Assembly: GCF_900091605.1 (NCBI RefSeq)
Contig: NZ_FMCQ01000001.1
Span: forward strand, 877,860 to 941,859
Reading direction: 5' to 3'
Origin: Micromonospora tulbaghiae
GTDB taxonomy: Bacteria; Actinomycetota; Actinomycetes; Mycobacteriales; Micromonosporaceae
Length of the DNA: 64,000 nucleotides
Position numbers and translations under genes: made by a program. Under the pieces are notes generated by a model, which was not told where the DNA came from, ran no database searches, and worked only from the letters and a program-made list of their open reading frames with translations. Positions 32,313 through 42,756 of the stretch are shown here, piece by piece (position 1 is the stretch's first letter; each line of letters begins with the position of its first letter).

Positions 32313-32792
32313 CTATCTCGCCTCGGTGAACAGGCCGGCGTAGCGGTTCAGGTACAGCGGCCAGCCCTCGTCGTGGCCGACGCCGTCACGAACCGACTCC
32401 CAGCCCGGACCGTGCCGGTCCAGGTTGCGGTGCTCCAACTCGACCCGGGTCCGCCCCGGTGTCTCGGCGACGAACCGGACCTCGACCTCGCTGGCGTTCT
32501 CCAGATCTTGTTCGAGCTGCCATGCCGGGCTGATGTCCCAGCTGAAGACGAGCCGGTCCGGCGGCTCGAAGACGAGGATCCGCGCCCAGGCGCACTCGCT
32601 GCCGTCCTCGGCGCGGTCGTAGATGTGTCCACCGACCTTCGGCTCGAACACCGTCTCCGCGATCGGCGACGACAGCAGGTTGTGCTCCTTCGGCTTGAAG
32701 TCGCCGAACCGCTCCGTGAACACCGCGAAGGCGCGCTCGACCGGCGCGTCGACCACGATCTGCCGCCGTACCACCGCATCCGTTCCACTCAT
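32313..32792 (-). CDS. SRPBCC (AHSA1-like) domain protein
   Basis: A 159-residue START-like hydrophobic-ligand domain: RRQIVVDAPVERAFAVFTERFGDF at the start, GGHIYDRAEDGSECAWARILVFEPPDRLVFSWDISP in the middle, TRVELEHRNLDRHG near the end. Such AHSA1 family proteins are routinely paired with an ArsR regulator, as here; their starts and stops overlap by ATGA. Ligand or function is unknown. The gene is co-transcribed with, and translated after, the ArsR gene. Confidence 0.87.
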   Translation of the reverse strand: MSGTDAVVRRQIVVDAPVERAFAVFTERFGDFKPKEHNLLSSPIAETVFEPKVGGHIYDRAEDGSECAWARILVFEPPDRLVFSWDISPAWQLEQDLENASEVEVRFVAETPGRTRVELEHRNLDRHGPGWESVRDGVGHDEGWPLYLNRYAGLFTEAR

Positions 32793-33112
32793 GATTCCTC
32801 CTCGTCAGGGCGCTCGGCGACGTCCTTGAAGCCGTCCAACGCGCGGCTCCAGTAGGTGTCGAGCTGATCTCGTAGGGCGGCCACGCCGGCGGGATTGAGC
32901 CGGTAGACACGCTTCGTGCCCGCCGTGCGGTCCGTCACGAGGCCGGCGTCCTTCAGCACCCGCAGATGCTGCGACACCGCCGGCCTGCTGACCGGCAGCA
33001 CCGCGGCCAGTTCGCCGACCGCCCGCGGCTGCTCCGCGAGACACGCGATGATCGCCCGCCGCGTCGGGTCGCCCAGGGCGTCCCACCCGTCCTCGGTTCG
33101 GTAAGTGCCCAC
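32789..33112 (-). CDS. ArsR-family transcriptional regulator
   Basis: A 107-residue winged-helix repressor: WDALGDPTRRAIIACLAEQP, then VGELAAVLPVSRPAVSQHLRVLKDAGLV (the recognition helix) and AGTKRVYRLNPAG (wing). It lacks the CxC metal motif, so it is of the AHSA1-linked type. GTG 33112 is chosen because a TTGACG/TAGCTT promoter places the start of RNA at about that base (leaderless). The alternative ATG 33136 overlaps the stop of the upstream gene (ATGGTAA), which would give an 115-residue protein. Confidence 0.82.
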   Translation of the reverse strand: MGTYRTEDGWDALGDPTRRAIIACLAEQPRAVGELAAVLPVSRPAVSQHLRVLKDAGLVTDRTAGTKRVYRLNPAGVAALRDQLDTYWSRALDGFKDVAERPDEEES

Positions 33113-33119
33113 GAACGGT

Positions 33120-33149
33120 AAGCTACGGATTACCATTGACGTTCGTCAA
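33120..33149 (-). promoter_or_regulatory. ArsR promoter with TTGACG-tt-CGTCAA operator
   Basis: The perfect inverted repeat TTGACGTTCGTCAA (33136-33149) contains the -35 hexamer on the minus strand (TTGACG). A -10 TAGCTT follows 18 bases later (33120-33125). The element lies inside the 3-prime end of the upstream DUF1963 gene. Autoregulation by ArsR is an inference. Confidence 0.55.
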
Positions 33150-33801
33150 GCCCGAAAAGCAGGTCACTGTTGCCACAGGAACGCCGCCGTCGAGCACGGT
33201 CGGCAGCGGAAGCCGTACCCGCAGCCACCGCCCCGAAGTTGAAGCCGGTGTGGTGATCGTGGCCCTCCTCAAGCTGGACGACGAACGACATGGGCAGGGC
33301 ACAGGCGGGACAGGTGGGCGTCTGGTCGAACTGGAGCCACGCCGGCAGTCCGCCGAGTTGTCCGAGGACGTCTCGCAGCGGTCGGCCGGACTCACCGCGC
33401 CAGCGTTCGCGCGCCTCGTCGTAGCCGTCGGAGTCCCGCATCGGCACGTACGCGACGGCGGACGTCTCGGCCGCCAGGACGGTGTCGCCGGAGGGCACGG
33501 CAGGCGGAGCCAGCGCTCCGGAAGGGAAGACGAATGCGCGATTGCCGCCGGCGGTCGCATCCCACTCGTCGCACAGGCCCGGATCGTTCTGGCACATGAA
33601 GATCGACAAGAGCCCGTCGTCGGCCGCGTCGATGTCGCCGAGCCGGACCTGGGCCAGGAACTGCATCGGTCCGTCGCACTCGTCGCACACCGGCCAGTCG
33701 AAGCCCGCGGGCACGAGCGGAACACCACCGGTACGTGTGCCGGAAGCGTCCGGCGCCGTGTCACCGTTGTAGATCATCAGAACCGTCACGCGGCGCAGCA
33801 T
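33130..33801 (-). CDS. DUF1963-like protein
   Basis: A 223-residue soluble protein. Seen are DWPVCDECDGPMQFLAQVRL near residue 40, LSIFMCQNDPGLCDEW, and CPACALPMSFVVQLEEGHDH late, with pairs of cysteines that probably bind zinc. The pattern fits the DUF1963/YwqG group of small beta-rich proteins of unknown function. The start is chosen at ATG 33801; ATG 33777 (MIYNGD) and GTG 33870 are alternatives. Its stop overlaps the ArsR ATG at 33136. Confidence 0.65.
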   Translation of the reverse strand: MLRRVTVLMIYNGDTAPDASGTRTGGVPLVPAGFDWPVCDECDGPMQFLAQVRLGDIDAADDGLLSIFMCQNDPGLCDEWDATAGGNRAFVFPSGALAPPAVPSGDTVLAAETSAVAYVPMRDSDGYDEARERWRGESGRPLRDVLGQLGGLPAWLQFDQTPTCPACALPMSFVVQLEEGHDHHTGFNFGAVAAGTASAADRARRRRSCGNSDLLFGLDERQW

Positions 33802-33917
33802 AGGGGAGCGCGGATGCGCTGGGGTCCGTCCGGCAGCCGGCCCCGCGGCCGGGCGGCCGATTGGAGTCACGTCCGTTGGTAGCCTGACGCGTCCGTACGA
33901 CAGATGGAGTCTGCCCG

Positions 33918-34676
33918 GTGCTCAGGATGGTGCTGCGGAGGTTCGGCGCGGCGGGCGCGGTCTGCGTGGTGGCCGCGTGCGGACCCTCGACTGCTGATCC
34001 AGTGGATCGTTCGGCGGGCGAAGCCGTCCCCTCCACGGCCGAGGCGACCGGCACGCCCACCACCCGGAAGCCGTCCGCGATTCCGGCGACCGGCGGCACC
34101 GGCTACTCCGCGTCGTTGTCGGCGCGGCTGGTGACCACGGACGCGCTGCCACCGAGGTTCACAGTGGACATCGCGACGGCCATGGCCCCGGATGCGGGCC
34201 GGCAGCGCCCCGGCCCCGAGGTGCCCTGTGCGGACATGATTCCGCTGTTGTCGGCCAAGCGGCTGACCGGCACTCCGTCGGCGATGGCCGCTGCCACCGT
34301 CAGCTCCGCCGAGGGCCCCGACTACTCGTGGGTGGCGAGCGAAGTGCTCAGGACGTACGCCGACGACGGCGCCCGAGGCGCGATGGCGGACCTGCGGGCG
34401 TTCATCGCCCGGTGCCCCGCCGTCGCGTCACCGGGCCGGGACGGAGGCAGCTACCGCTTCGCTGTGGTACCGGGGCCGCGACTGGGCGACGAGAGCATGC
34501 GCGTCGACTCCAGCACGACTTCCGGATCGACCACGCTGGAATGGGACAGCATCCTCGTCCGGACCGGCACCACCCTGGTGACCGTTCATGAGCAGGGCAA
34601 CGAGCCCGGCGGCGACGACCACCTCTCCCGACTCGCCGAAGCCGCGCTCCGCAGCTACCAGACGACCGGACCCTGA
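33918..34676 (+). CDS. Secreted lipoprotein
   Basis: A 252-residue exported lipoprotein. Positive N-terminus, hydrophobic core and the lipobox VVAAC (Cys21) indicate signal peptidase II processing. A Thr/Pro/Ser-rich linker follows (residues about 25-65), then a globular domain (SLSARLVTTDALPPRFTVDI onward) resembling sensor/PknH-like extracellular domains. The GTG at 33918 has GGAG 8 bases ahead; ATG 33927 is an alternative. The function is unknown. Confidence 0.75.
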   Translation: MLRMVLRRFGAAGAVCVVAACGPSTADPVDRSAGEAVPSTAEATGTPTTRKPSAIPATGGTGYSASLSARLVTTDALPPRFTVDIATAMAPDAGRQRPGPEVPCADMIPLLSAKRLTGTPSAMAAATVSSAEGPDYSWVASEVLRTYADDGARGAMADLRAFIARCPAVASPGRDGGSYRFAVVPGPRLGDESMRVDSSTTSGSTTLEWDSILVRTGTTLVTVHEQGNEPGGDDHLSRLAEAALRSYQTTGP

Positions 34677-34701
34677 ACACCCGCGGGCGATCGGCGGCAG
34701 C

Positions 34702-36473
<1,772 letters not shown>

Positions 36474-36525
36474 GGTCTGCTCCCGGTGGTCGGGAGGCCG
36501 ACGCTACTACCGCCGGGCAATCCGG

Positions 36526-37464
36526 TCAGCCGCGGCGGAACGTGCGGCGGTAGGTGTCCGGCGGCACGCCCACGGTGCGCTGGAAGTGCCGGCGCAGTGT
36601 CGTCGCCGTACCCATGCCGGACGCCTCGGCGACGGCGTCGATGCTGTCGTCGGTGTTCTCCAGCAGCTCCTGCGCCCGCCGGATGCGCTGCGTCGCCAGC
36701 CACTGCGACGGCGTGGCGCCGGTCGCGGCGGTGAAGTGCCGGACCAGGTTGCGGGTGCTCATGTTCGCGTGGCGGGCCAGGTCCGCGACGGTGAGCGGGC
36801 GGTCCAGCCGCGCCATCGCCCAGGGGAGCAGCGTGGCGAGCGGGTGGTCCTCGCGGGCCGGAACCGGCGTGGTGACGTACTGCGCCTGGCCGCCGGCGCG
36901 GTGCGGCGGCACCACCAGGCGGCGCGCGACGGCGTTGGCGACCGTGGAGCCGTGGTCGCGGCGGATCAGGTGCAGGCACAGGTCGATCGCGGCGGCCTTG
37001 CCGGCGGAGGCGAGCACCGCGCCGTTGTCCACGTAGAGCACGTCCGGGTCGACCTGGACGCGCGGATAGCGGGCGGCGAGCGCGTCGGTGTGCGCCCAGT
37101 GGGTGGTGGCGCGGAGCCCGTCGAGGATGCCGGCGGCGGCGAACACGAACGCGCCGGTGCAGAACGAGACCATCCGGGCGCCCGCGTCATGCGCGGCGCG
37201 GACGGCGTCGACCAGATCGGACGGCGGCTCGGCATCGGTGTCCTCGATCGCCGGGACGATCACCGTGTCGGCGCGGGCCAGGTGGTCCAGCCCGTGGTCG
37301 GGCGTGACGGCGAACCGGCCGACCCCGACCGGGCCGGGACCGCAGACCACCAGGTCGTACCAGGGGTCGGCCAGGCCGGTCGGGTCGCGGACGAAGATCT
37401 CGCAGGCCGCCGCCAGCTCGAAGTGCAGCATCCCGTCGGTGGCGGCGAGTGCGATCAGGGTCAT
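36526..37464 (-). CDS. GlxA/FtrA-type AraC-family regulator
   Basis: A 312-residue regulator with an N-terminal DJ-1/PfpI domain (residues 1-175; FCTGAFVFAAAGILDGL and ATTHWAHTDALAARYP) and a C-terminal AraC double HTH (ARHANMSTRNLVRHFTAATG and RAQELLENTDDSIDAVAEASG). FtrA/GlxA-like members activate catabolic genes; ligand unknown. A TACAGT hexamer ends 7 bases before the ATG, so the message is probably leaderless. It is divergent from the saccharopine-dehydrogenase-like gene at 37559. Confidence 0.87.
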   Translation of the reverse strand: MTLIALAATDGMLHFELAAACEIFVRDPTGLADPWYDLVVCGPGPVGVGRFAVTPDHGLDHLARADTVIVPAIEDTDAEPPSDLVDAVRAAHDAGARMVSFCTGAFVFAAAGILDGLRATTHWAHTDALAARYPRVQVDPDVLYVDNGAVLASAGKAAAIDLCLHLIRRDHGSTVANAVARRLVVPPHRAGGQAQYVTTPVPAREDHPLATLLPWAMARLDRPLTVADLARHANMSTRNLVRHFTAATGATPSQWLATQRIRRAQELLENTDDSIDAVAEASGMGTATTLRRHFQRTVGVPPDTYRRTFRRG

Positions 37465-37558
37465 GTCCGAAACTGTACGGGCATTGGCGTTTGCGACACT
37501 GGCCCGGCCCTCCGATCCCGGCGAGGATCATCTCAGTCGATCTTCGAGGGAGAGCATC

Positions 37559-38569
37559 ATGCGGGTAGCGGTGTTCGGGGCGTACGGGCACACCGGGCGG
37601 TTCGTGGTGGCGGAGCTGCGAGGGCGGGGGTACGAGCCGCTGCCGGTGGGACGCGACGCGGGGAAGCTGGCGGCCGCGTTCCCGGGGGTGGAGCAGCGGG
37701 TGGCGTCGGTCGACGATCCGGCCTCGCTGGACGGGGCGCTGGCCGGGGCGGCGGCGGTGGTCAACTGCGCCGGGCCGTTCGCCTCGACCGCCGGCCCGCT
37801 GATCGAGGCCGCGTTGCGGGCCGGGATCCCCTACGTCGACGTGGCGGCCGAGATCGAGGCGAACCGGGACACGTTCGCCCGCTACGCCGGCCGGGCCGAG
37901 GCCGCGGGTGTCGCCGTGGTGCCGGCCATGGCGTTCTTCGGCGGGCTCGGCGACCTGCTGGTCACCGCTGCGATGGGGGACTGGACGGCGGCCGACGAGG
38001 CGCACGTCGCGTACGGGCTGAGCAGCTGGCACCCGACGGCCGGGACGGTCGCCTCCGGCGTCGTCTCGCGCGAGCGCCGCGACGGCCGGCGGGTCCGCTT
38101 CACCGACGGGCGCCTGGTGTACGCCGACGGCGACCTGCCCCGGCTGGACTGGGAGTTCCCGGCGCCGCTGGGTGTGCGGCCGGTGCTCGGCGAGTTCACC
38201 ATGGCCGACGTGGTGACGGTGCCGAGCCACCTGGACGTCCCGGAGGTGTGCACGTACATGACCGTGAACGCGGCGGGGGATCTGGCCGCCGGGGACGCGC
38301 CGGCCGCTGTGGACGAGCGTGGCCGGTCGGCGCAGACGTTCACAGTCGACGTGGTGGTGCGCGCGGGTGACGTCCGGCGGCGGGTCGCGGCCCACGGGCA
38401 GGACATCTACGCGATCAGCGCGCCGCTGGCGGTCGAGGCGGTCCACCGGATCCTGACCGGGCGGACGCGGGCGAAGGGCGTCGCCTCGGCCGGCCGGATC
38501 TTCGACGCGCCCGATTTCCTGCGCGCGCTGTCGGCGCACCTCACCGTAGAACCGCTGCCGGCCGCCTGA
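37559..38569 (+). CDS. Saccharopine dehydrogenase-like NAD(P)-binding protein
   Basis: A 336-residue protein starting RVAVFGAYGHTGRFVVAEL, a Rossmann GxxGxxG, followed by VVNCAGPFASTAGPLIEAAL and PYVDVAAEIEANRD, the SCCPDH family arrangement. The family reduces or transfers hydrides; the bacterial trans-acting enoyl-reductase type is another possibility. The ATG at 37559 has GGGAGAG 6 bases ahead. The divergent GlxA-type regulator may control it. Confidence 0.82.
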   Translation: MRVAVFGAYGHTGRFVVAELRGRGYEPLPVGRDAGKLAAAFPGVEQRVASVDDPASLDGALAGAAAVVNCAGPFASTAGPLIEAALRAGIPYVDVAAEIEANRDTFARYAGRAEAAGVAVVPAMAFFGGLGDLLVTAAMGDWTAADEAHVAYGLSSWHPTAGTVASGVVSRERRDGRRVRFTDGRLVYADGDLPRLDWEFPAPLGVRPVLGEFTMADVVTVPSHLDVPEVCTYMTVNAAGDLAAGDAPAAVDERGRSAQTFTVDVVVRAGDVRRRVAAHGQDIYAISAPLAVEAVHRILTGRTRAKGVASAGRIFDAPDFLRALSAHLTVEPLPAA

Positions 38570-38604
38570 TGCGTCAGCCGGTCATCCGCATTCACGCCTA
38601 CCGA

Positions 38605-38633
38605 TTGACAATGTTTGGAATCCAAACTTACTC
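38605..38633 (+). promoter_or_regulatory. Cellulase promoter with operator in the spacer
   Basis: TTGACA (38605-38610), exactly 17 bases and TTACTC (38628-38633) fit a consensus promoter. The spacer contains a perfect 15-bp palindrome, GTTTGGA-a-TCCAAAC (38613-38627). It is 75 bases upstream of the cellulase ATG. A repressor or MerR-like activator binding there would control the gene. Confidence 0.7.
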
Positions 38634-38701
38634 TCGCGCTGGGCGGGTGCGCGCCCCGCCTTCCCCGTCCACGCGCCCCACCCCACCACGAAGGAACCAC
38701 C

Positions 38702-40822
38702 ATGTTCCGCTCTCCCCGTACCGCCCGATTGCGGGTCGGCCTGGTCGCCGCGACCGCCGCCACGCTCGTGACCGGCACCGCCGTGATGGCGACGAACGCC
38801 CAGGCGGCGGCCGGCTGCCGCGTCACCTACACGACCGCCAGCCAGTGGCCCGGCGGTTTCACCGCGAACGTCGACGTGACGAACCTCGGTGATCCGATAA
38901 ACGGCTGGAACCTGCGCTGGACGTTCCCGTCCGGCCAGCGGGTCACCCAGGCGTGGAGCGCCACGGTCACCTCCTCCGGCGCCGACGTCACCGCCACGAA
39001 CGTCGGCTACAACGGCGCCGTCGCCACCAACGGCAGCGTCTCGTTCGGCTTCAACGGCTCCTGGTCCGGCGCGAACACCGCGCCGACAGCGTTCTCGCTG
39101 AACGGAGTGGCCTGCACCGGCGGCGTCGGCGGAACCACCCCGCCGCCGACCACCACGCCCCCGCCGACCACTCCGCCCCCGACCACCCCGCCGCCCACCA
39201 CGCCACCGCCCACGACCCCGCCGCCCGCCGGCAACGCCATGGCCGCGGTCGCCGCCATGCAGCCCGGCTGGAACCTCGGCAACTCCTTCGACGCGGTCGG
39301 CGCCGACGAGACCGCCTGGGGCAACCCGCGGGTCACCGAGGCGCTGCTCGACAACGTCCGGGCGCAGGGCTTCAACAGCATCCGCATCCCGGTGACCTGG
39401 AGCAACCACCACGGCGCCGCGCCGAACTACACGATCGACGCGGCGTGGCTGAACCGGGTACGCGAGGTGGTCGGCTGGGCGCTCGCCGACGGCTTCTACG
39501 TGGTGCTCAACATCCACCACGACTCGTGGCAGTGGATCAACACGATGCCCACCGACCGCGCAGGCGTGCTGAACCGCTACAACGCGCTCTGGACCCAGAT
39601 CGCCGCCGCGTTCAAGGACTCCTCGCCGAAGCTGACCTTCGAGAGCGTGAACGAGCCGCAGTTCACCGGCAGCTCCGGCGACGCGCAGAACGCCACCCTG
39701 CTCAACGAGCTGAACACCTCGTTCCACCGCATCGTCCGCCAGTCCGGCGGGAACAACGCCACCCGGCTGCTCGTCCTGCCGACCCTGCACACCTCCGCCG
39801 AGCAGGCCCGGGTGGACGAGCTGGTCAGCACGTTCAACACGCTCAACGACCCGAACCTGATCGCCACCGTGCACTTCTACGGGTACTGGCCGTTCAGCGT
39901 GAACGTCGCCGGGGGCACCCGGTTCGACGCGACTGTCCAGCAGGATCTGACCGACCAGTTCGACCGCGTCTACAACGCCTTCGTCACGCGCAACATCCCG
40001 GTGATCATCGGCGAGTACGGCCTGCTCGGCTTCGACCGCCACACCGGCACCATCGAGCAGGGCGAGAAGCTCAAGTTCTTCGAGTTCCTCGGCCACTACG
40101 CGCGCAGCCGCAAGCTGACCACCCAGCTCTGGGACAACGGCCAGCACCTCGACCGGACCTCCTTCGTCTGGAAGGACCCCGAGCTGTTCGCGCAGATCAA
40201 GTCGAGCTGGACCACCCGCTCCGGCACCGCGTCCAGCGACCAGGTGTACGTGCCGCGTACCGGCTCGATCACCGCCAAGAGCCTGACGCTCAACCTGAAC
40301 GGCACCACGTTCCAGGGGCTGCGCCAGGGCACCACCGACCTGGTGAACGGCACCGACTACACGGTCTCCGGCAGCACCCTGACGCTCACCGCGTCGGCGC
40401 TGACCCGGCTGGTCGGCTCCCGCGCGTACGGGGTGAACGCCAACCTCCAGGCCCGCTTCTCCACGGGCGTGCCGTGGCGGATCAGCATCATCACGTACGA
40501 CCCGCCGGTGCTGTCCAACGCCACAGGCACCACCGCCGCGTTCACACTCCCGGCGCAGTTCCGCGGCGACCAGCTGGCCACGATGGAGGCGAAGTACGCC
40601 GACGGCAGCAACGCCGGCCCGCACAACTGGACCTCGTACAAGGAGTTCGACGTGACGTTCGCGCCGGACTACGCCGGCAACACCATCGCCCTGAAGCCGG
40701 AGTTCTTCGCCGAGGTCAACGACGGCCAGCGGGTCACCCTGACGTTCCACTTCTGGAGCGGCACGAAGCTGACCTACTACGTCACGAAGTCCGGCAGCAG
40801 CGTGACCGGCACGGTGAGCTGA
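38702..40822 (+). CDS. Secreted GH5 endoglucanase with CBM2, X2 and CBM46-like modules
   Basis: A 706-residue extracellular cellulase. A signal peptide (1-35, cleavage after AQA), a CBM2 cellulose-binding domain (about 37-140, GCRVTYTTASQWPGGFTANV, NGWNLRWTFPSG), and a Pro/Thr linker (about 145-178) precede a GH5 catalytic domain with WNLGNSFDAVG, FESVNEPQF (acid/base Glu318) and VIIGEYGLLG (nucleophile Glu438). The last 190 residues look like an X2/Ig-like module plus a CBM46-like domain, as in GH5 subfamily 4 enzymes. It cuts beta-1,4-glucan or xyloglucan. The ATG at 38702 has GAAGGAA ahead; the promoter is at 38605. Confidence 0.93.
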   Translation: MFRSPRTARLRVGLVAATAATLVTGTAVMATNAQAAAGCRVTYTTASQWPGGFTANVDVTNLGDPINGWNLRWTFPSGQRVTQAWSATVTSSGADVTATNVGYNGAVATNGSVSFGFNGSWSGANTAPTAFSLNGVACTGGVGGTTPPPTTTPPPTTPPPTTPPPTTPPPTTPPPAGNAMAAVAAMQPGWNLGNSFDAVGADETAWGNPRVTEALLDNVRAQGFNSIRIPVTWSNHHGAAPNYTIDAAWLNRVREVVGWALADGFYVVLNIHHDSWQWINTMPTDRAGVLNRYNALWTQIAAAFKDSSPKLTFESVNEPQFTGSSGDAQNATLLNELNTSFHRIVRQSGGNNATRLLVLPTLHTSAEQARVDELVSTFNTLNDPNLIATVHFYGYWPFSVNVAGGTRFDATVQQDLTDQFDRVYNAFVTRNIPVIIGEYGLLGFDRHTGTIEQGEKLKFFEFLGHYARSRKLTTQLWDNGQHLDRTSFVWKDPELFAQIKSSWTTRSGTASSDQVYVPRTGSITAKSLTLNLNGTTFQGLRQGTTDLVNGTDYTVSGSTLTLTASALTRLVGSRAYGVNANLQARFSTGVPWRISIITYDPPVLSNATGTTAAFTLPAQFRGDQLATMEAKYADGSNAGPHNWTSYKEFDVTFAPDYAGNTIALKPEFFAEVNDGQRVTLTFHFWSGTKLTYYVTKSGSSVTGTVS

Positions 40823-40829
40823 CGGCGAC

Positions 40830-40875
40830 GGCACGGCTCGCGGCGGTGGGCGTCGACACCGTCGCGAGCCGTGCC
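40830..40875 (+). terminator. Terminator after cellulase
   Basis: A 13-bp stem GGCACGGCTCGCG with its complement at 40863-40875, plus an inner CGGTG/CACCG stem, begins 7 bases beyond the stop. Confidence 0.75.
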
Positions 40876-40932
40876 CCGAACACGTTTCCGCTGGACCGAT
40901 GACTTCCGCGGCCGGCGCCGGTCGACAGAGGC

Positions 40933-41796
40933 ATGAAGACGCTCACTCTCCAGACGCCCGAGGTCGACCTGGTCTACGACGTCCACGCCCCCGAGGCGAC
41001 CGAGGCCGGGCACCGCCCCTTGTTCATGATCGGCCAGCCCATGTGCGCCGACGGTTTCACCACGCTCGCGTCGTACTTCCCCGACCGCACAGTCATCACG
41101 TACGACCCGCGCGGGCTCGGCCGGAGCGTCCGCAAGGACGGCCGGAACGACTCGCTGCCCGAGGTGCAGGCCCGGGACGTACGCGACATCGTCGACGCCC
41201 TCGGCGTGGGCCCGGTCGACATGTTCGCCAGCAGCGGCGGCGCGGTGACCGCGCTCGCCCTGGTGGCCGCGTACCCGGACGTGGTGACCACGCTCGTGGC
41301 GCACGAGCCGCCGCTGACCACGCTGCTCCCCGACGCCGAGGCGGCCGGCCGGGCCATGGCCGCCTGTCAGGAGGCGTACCGGAAGAACGGCTGGGGCGCC
41401 GGCATGGCGACGTTCATCGTCATGACGTCGTGGCGGGGCGAGTTCACCGACGACTACTTCGCCCAGCCCGCGCCGAACCCCGCAGCGTTCGGGATGCCGG
41501 CCGAGGACGACGGCAGCCGGGACGACCCGCTGCTCTCCGACCGGTCCGCGGCGGTCACCGTCTACCGGCCGGACCTCGACGCGTTGCGCGCCGCGCCTAC
41601 CCGGGTCGTGGTGGCGGTGGGCGAGGAGTCGGCGGAAACGCTCACCGCGCGGACGTCGGTGGCCACCGCGGAGCTGCTCGGCGGGCAGCCTGCGGTCTTC
41701 CCGAGCCACCACGGCGGGTTCCTCGGTGAGGGGACGGGCTACGCCGGGCAGCCGGAGGCGTTCGCGCGCCGGCTACGGGAGATCCTCGACGCCTGA
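40933..41796 (+). CDS. Alpha/beta hydrolase
   Basis: A 287-residue hydrolase of the epoxide-hydrolase/haloalkane-like fold. The oxyanion strand is PLFMIGQPMCADG and the expected nucleophile elbow is DMFASSGGAVTAL (Ser in A-S-S-G-G). An Asp and a catalytic His (FPSHHGGFL) are available in order. The substrate is unknown. Its nucleophile motif is S-S-G-G, not GxSxG, at the first position, which is seen in some family members. Confidence 0.8.
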   Translation: MKTLTLQTPEVDLVYDVHAPEATEAGHRPLFMIGQPMCADGFTTLASYFPDRTVITYDPRGLGRSVRKDGRNDSLPEVQARDVRDIVDALGVGPVDMFASSGGAVTALALVAAYPDVVTTLVAHEPPLTTLLPDAEAAGRAMAACQEAYRKNGWGAGMATFIVMTSWRGEFTDDYFAQPAPNPAAFGMPAEDDGSRDDPLLSDRSAAVTVYRPDLDALRAAPTRVVVAVGEESAETLTARTSVATAELLGGQPAVFPSHHGGFLGEGTGYAGQPEAFARRLREILDA

Positions 41797-41832
41797 CTGC
41801 GGCGGCGCCGTGACGCGGGTGCCCGCGACGGC

Positions 41833-42297
41833 TCAGGCGCGGCGCACGTCGGTGACCATCGCCGCGTAGGGCCCGGCCGGTGTGCCGGGCCCGGCCTGGT
41901 CCGCGGGGACGACGTTCTCCATCCGGAGCCGCAGGAGGGCCGGTTCGGCGGTGTCGAGGACGATCCGCCACCCCCAGCCGCCGCCGTACTCGGCGGTCAG
42001 TTCCACCGCCGACGACCCGCCCGCCGAGCCGGTGAGCGTCATCGGTGTCGGCTGCTGGTGCCACGAGTCGCCCCACCAGGCGACGAGCGAGCCCGGCCGG
42101 TCGCCCGCGGCGATCACCAGCAAGCCGTCCTGCGGACCGTCGTCAGGGTGGTCCCACGAGTACGACACGGTGGTCAGGTGCCCGCCGGCCGCCGTGGCGA
42201 CTGTGAGCGCGGCCGGCGACTCGGCGAGCGGATCGGCGGGCATCAGCCGGAAGCCGTTGGTGCCCACCCAGGACCCGGTGACGTCGGTGAGAACCAT
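41833..42297 (-). CDS. Conserved hypothetical protein
   Basis: A 154-residue soluble beta-rich protein starting MVLTDVTGSWVGTNGF and containing YSWDHPDDGPQDGLLVIAAGD and GWGWRIVLDTAE, which resembles small calycin/DUF1579-type proteins. The start is placed at ATG 42297 because a -10 hexamer TATTCT ends 6 bases earlier (42304), so the mRNA is probably leaderless; GTG 42303 lies directly against the -10. Confidence 0.6.
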   Translation of the reverse strand: MVLTDVTGSWVGTNGFRLMPADPLAESPAALTVATAAGGHLTTVSYSWDHPDDGPQDGLLVIAAGDRPGSLVAWWGDSWHQQPTPMTLTGSAGGSSAVELTAEYGGGWGWRIVLDTAEPALLRLRMENVVPADQAGPGTPAGPYAAMVTDVRRA

Positions 42298-42350
42298 CGC
42301 CACAGAATAGGAACCACCCCCGACACTGCCCTTCCACGCCGGTCCGGGGA

Positions 42351-42398
42351 GATCTTGGAAGATTTCGGCCCCTATGAGGGCCGTTTGCTACCAAGATC
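42351..42398. repeat. 48-bp two-tier palindromic repeat, copy 2
   Basis: The same architecture as copy 1 at 31111-31158: outer arms GATCTTGGAAG and its reverse with one change (CTACCAAGATC), inner GGCCCCTatgAGGGCC. It lies between the start of one gene and the end of another, on the same strand. Seven substitutions separate the copies and several fall in complementary arm positions. Confidence 0.8.
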
Positions 42399-42413
42399 TC
42401 CGGCGGGGCAGGG

Positions 42414-42605
42414 TCAGGCGGAGAAGTTGTCGTCGGCGTCGTGGGCGTCCGCCTGGATGTGCTCGCCGGGGCGCTTGCCCCGGATCTCGTCCTGTTCGCG
42501 TGCCCGGTCCGCTTCGGCGTGTTCGCCCTGGTTCAGGTCACCGAGCCGCGCCCGGGCCGGACCGGCCAGGTCCTCCAGGTCGTTCTTCGCGCGCTCGACG
42601 CTCAT
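42414..42605 (-). CDS. CsbD-like small stress protein
   Basis: A 63-residue acidic, helical protein: MSVERAKNDLEDLAGPARAR, LGDLNQGEHAEADRAREQDE. The composition and AxA-type helix pattern resemble CsbD stress proteins, though the classical AKGKxKE repeats are weak. ATG 42605 follows GGAGG. It is soluble and of unknown role. The 48-bp palindrome follows 3-prime by about 15 bases. Confidence 0.55.
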   Translation of the reverse strand: MSVERAKNDLEDLAGPARARLGDLNQGEHAEADRAREQDEIRGKRPGEHIQADAHDADDNFSA

Positions 42606-42756
42606 GCCGCCTCCCCGGATCGTCGCGTGGCGGCCCTCGCCGCCTGCCGCGTCGCGTCCCCGCTGGCCCGGCCGGCAAACCGCCGCCACCGGGCCCGGCT
42701 CCGCCGCACGACCCGGGCCGGCTGCGCGCCGCGACTCAGCCGGCCGCGCCGGGCGG

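Noticed and set aside
39135..39230. Tandem CCGCCGACCACC-like repeats as a CRISPR or satellite
   Set aside because: They are in frame and encode the Pro/Thr linker of the cellulase.
38582..40834. A 750-residue open frame antisense to the cellulase
   Set aside because: Forward frame contains CBM2 and GH5 motifs; the antisense product is compositionally biased and has no domain.
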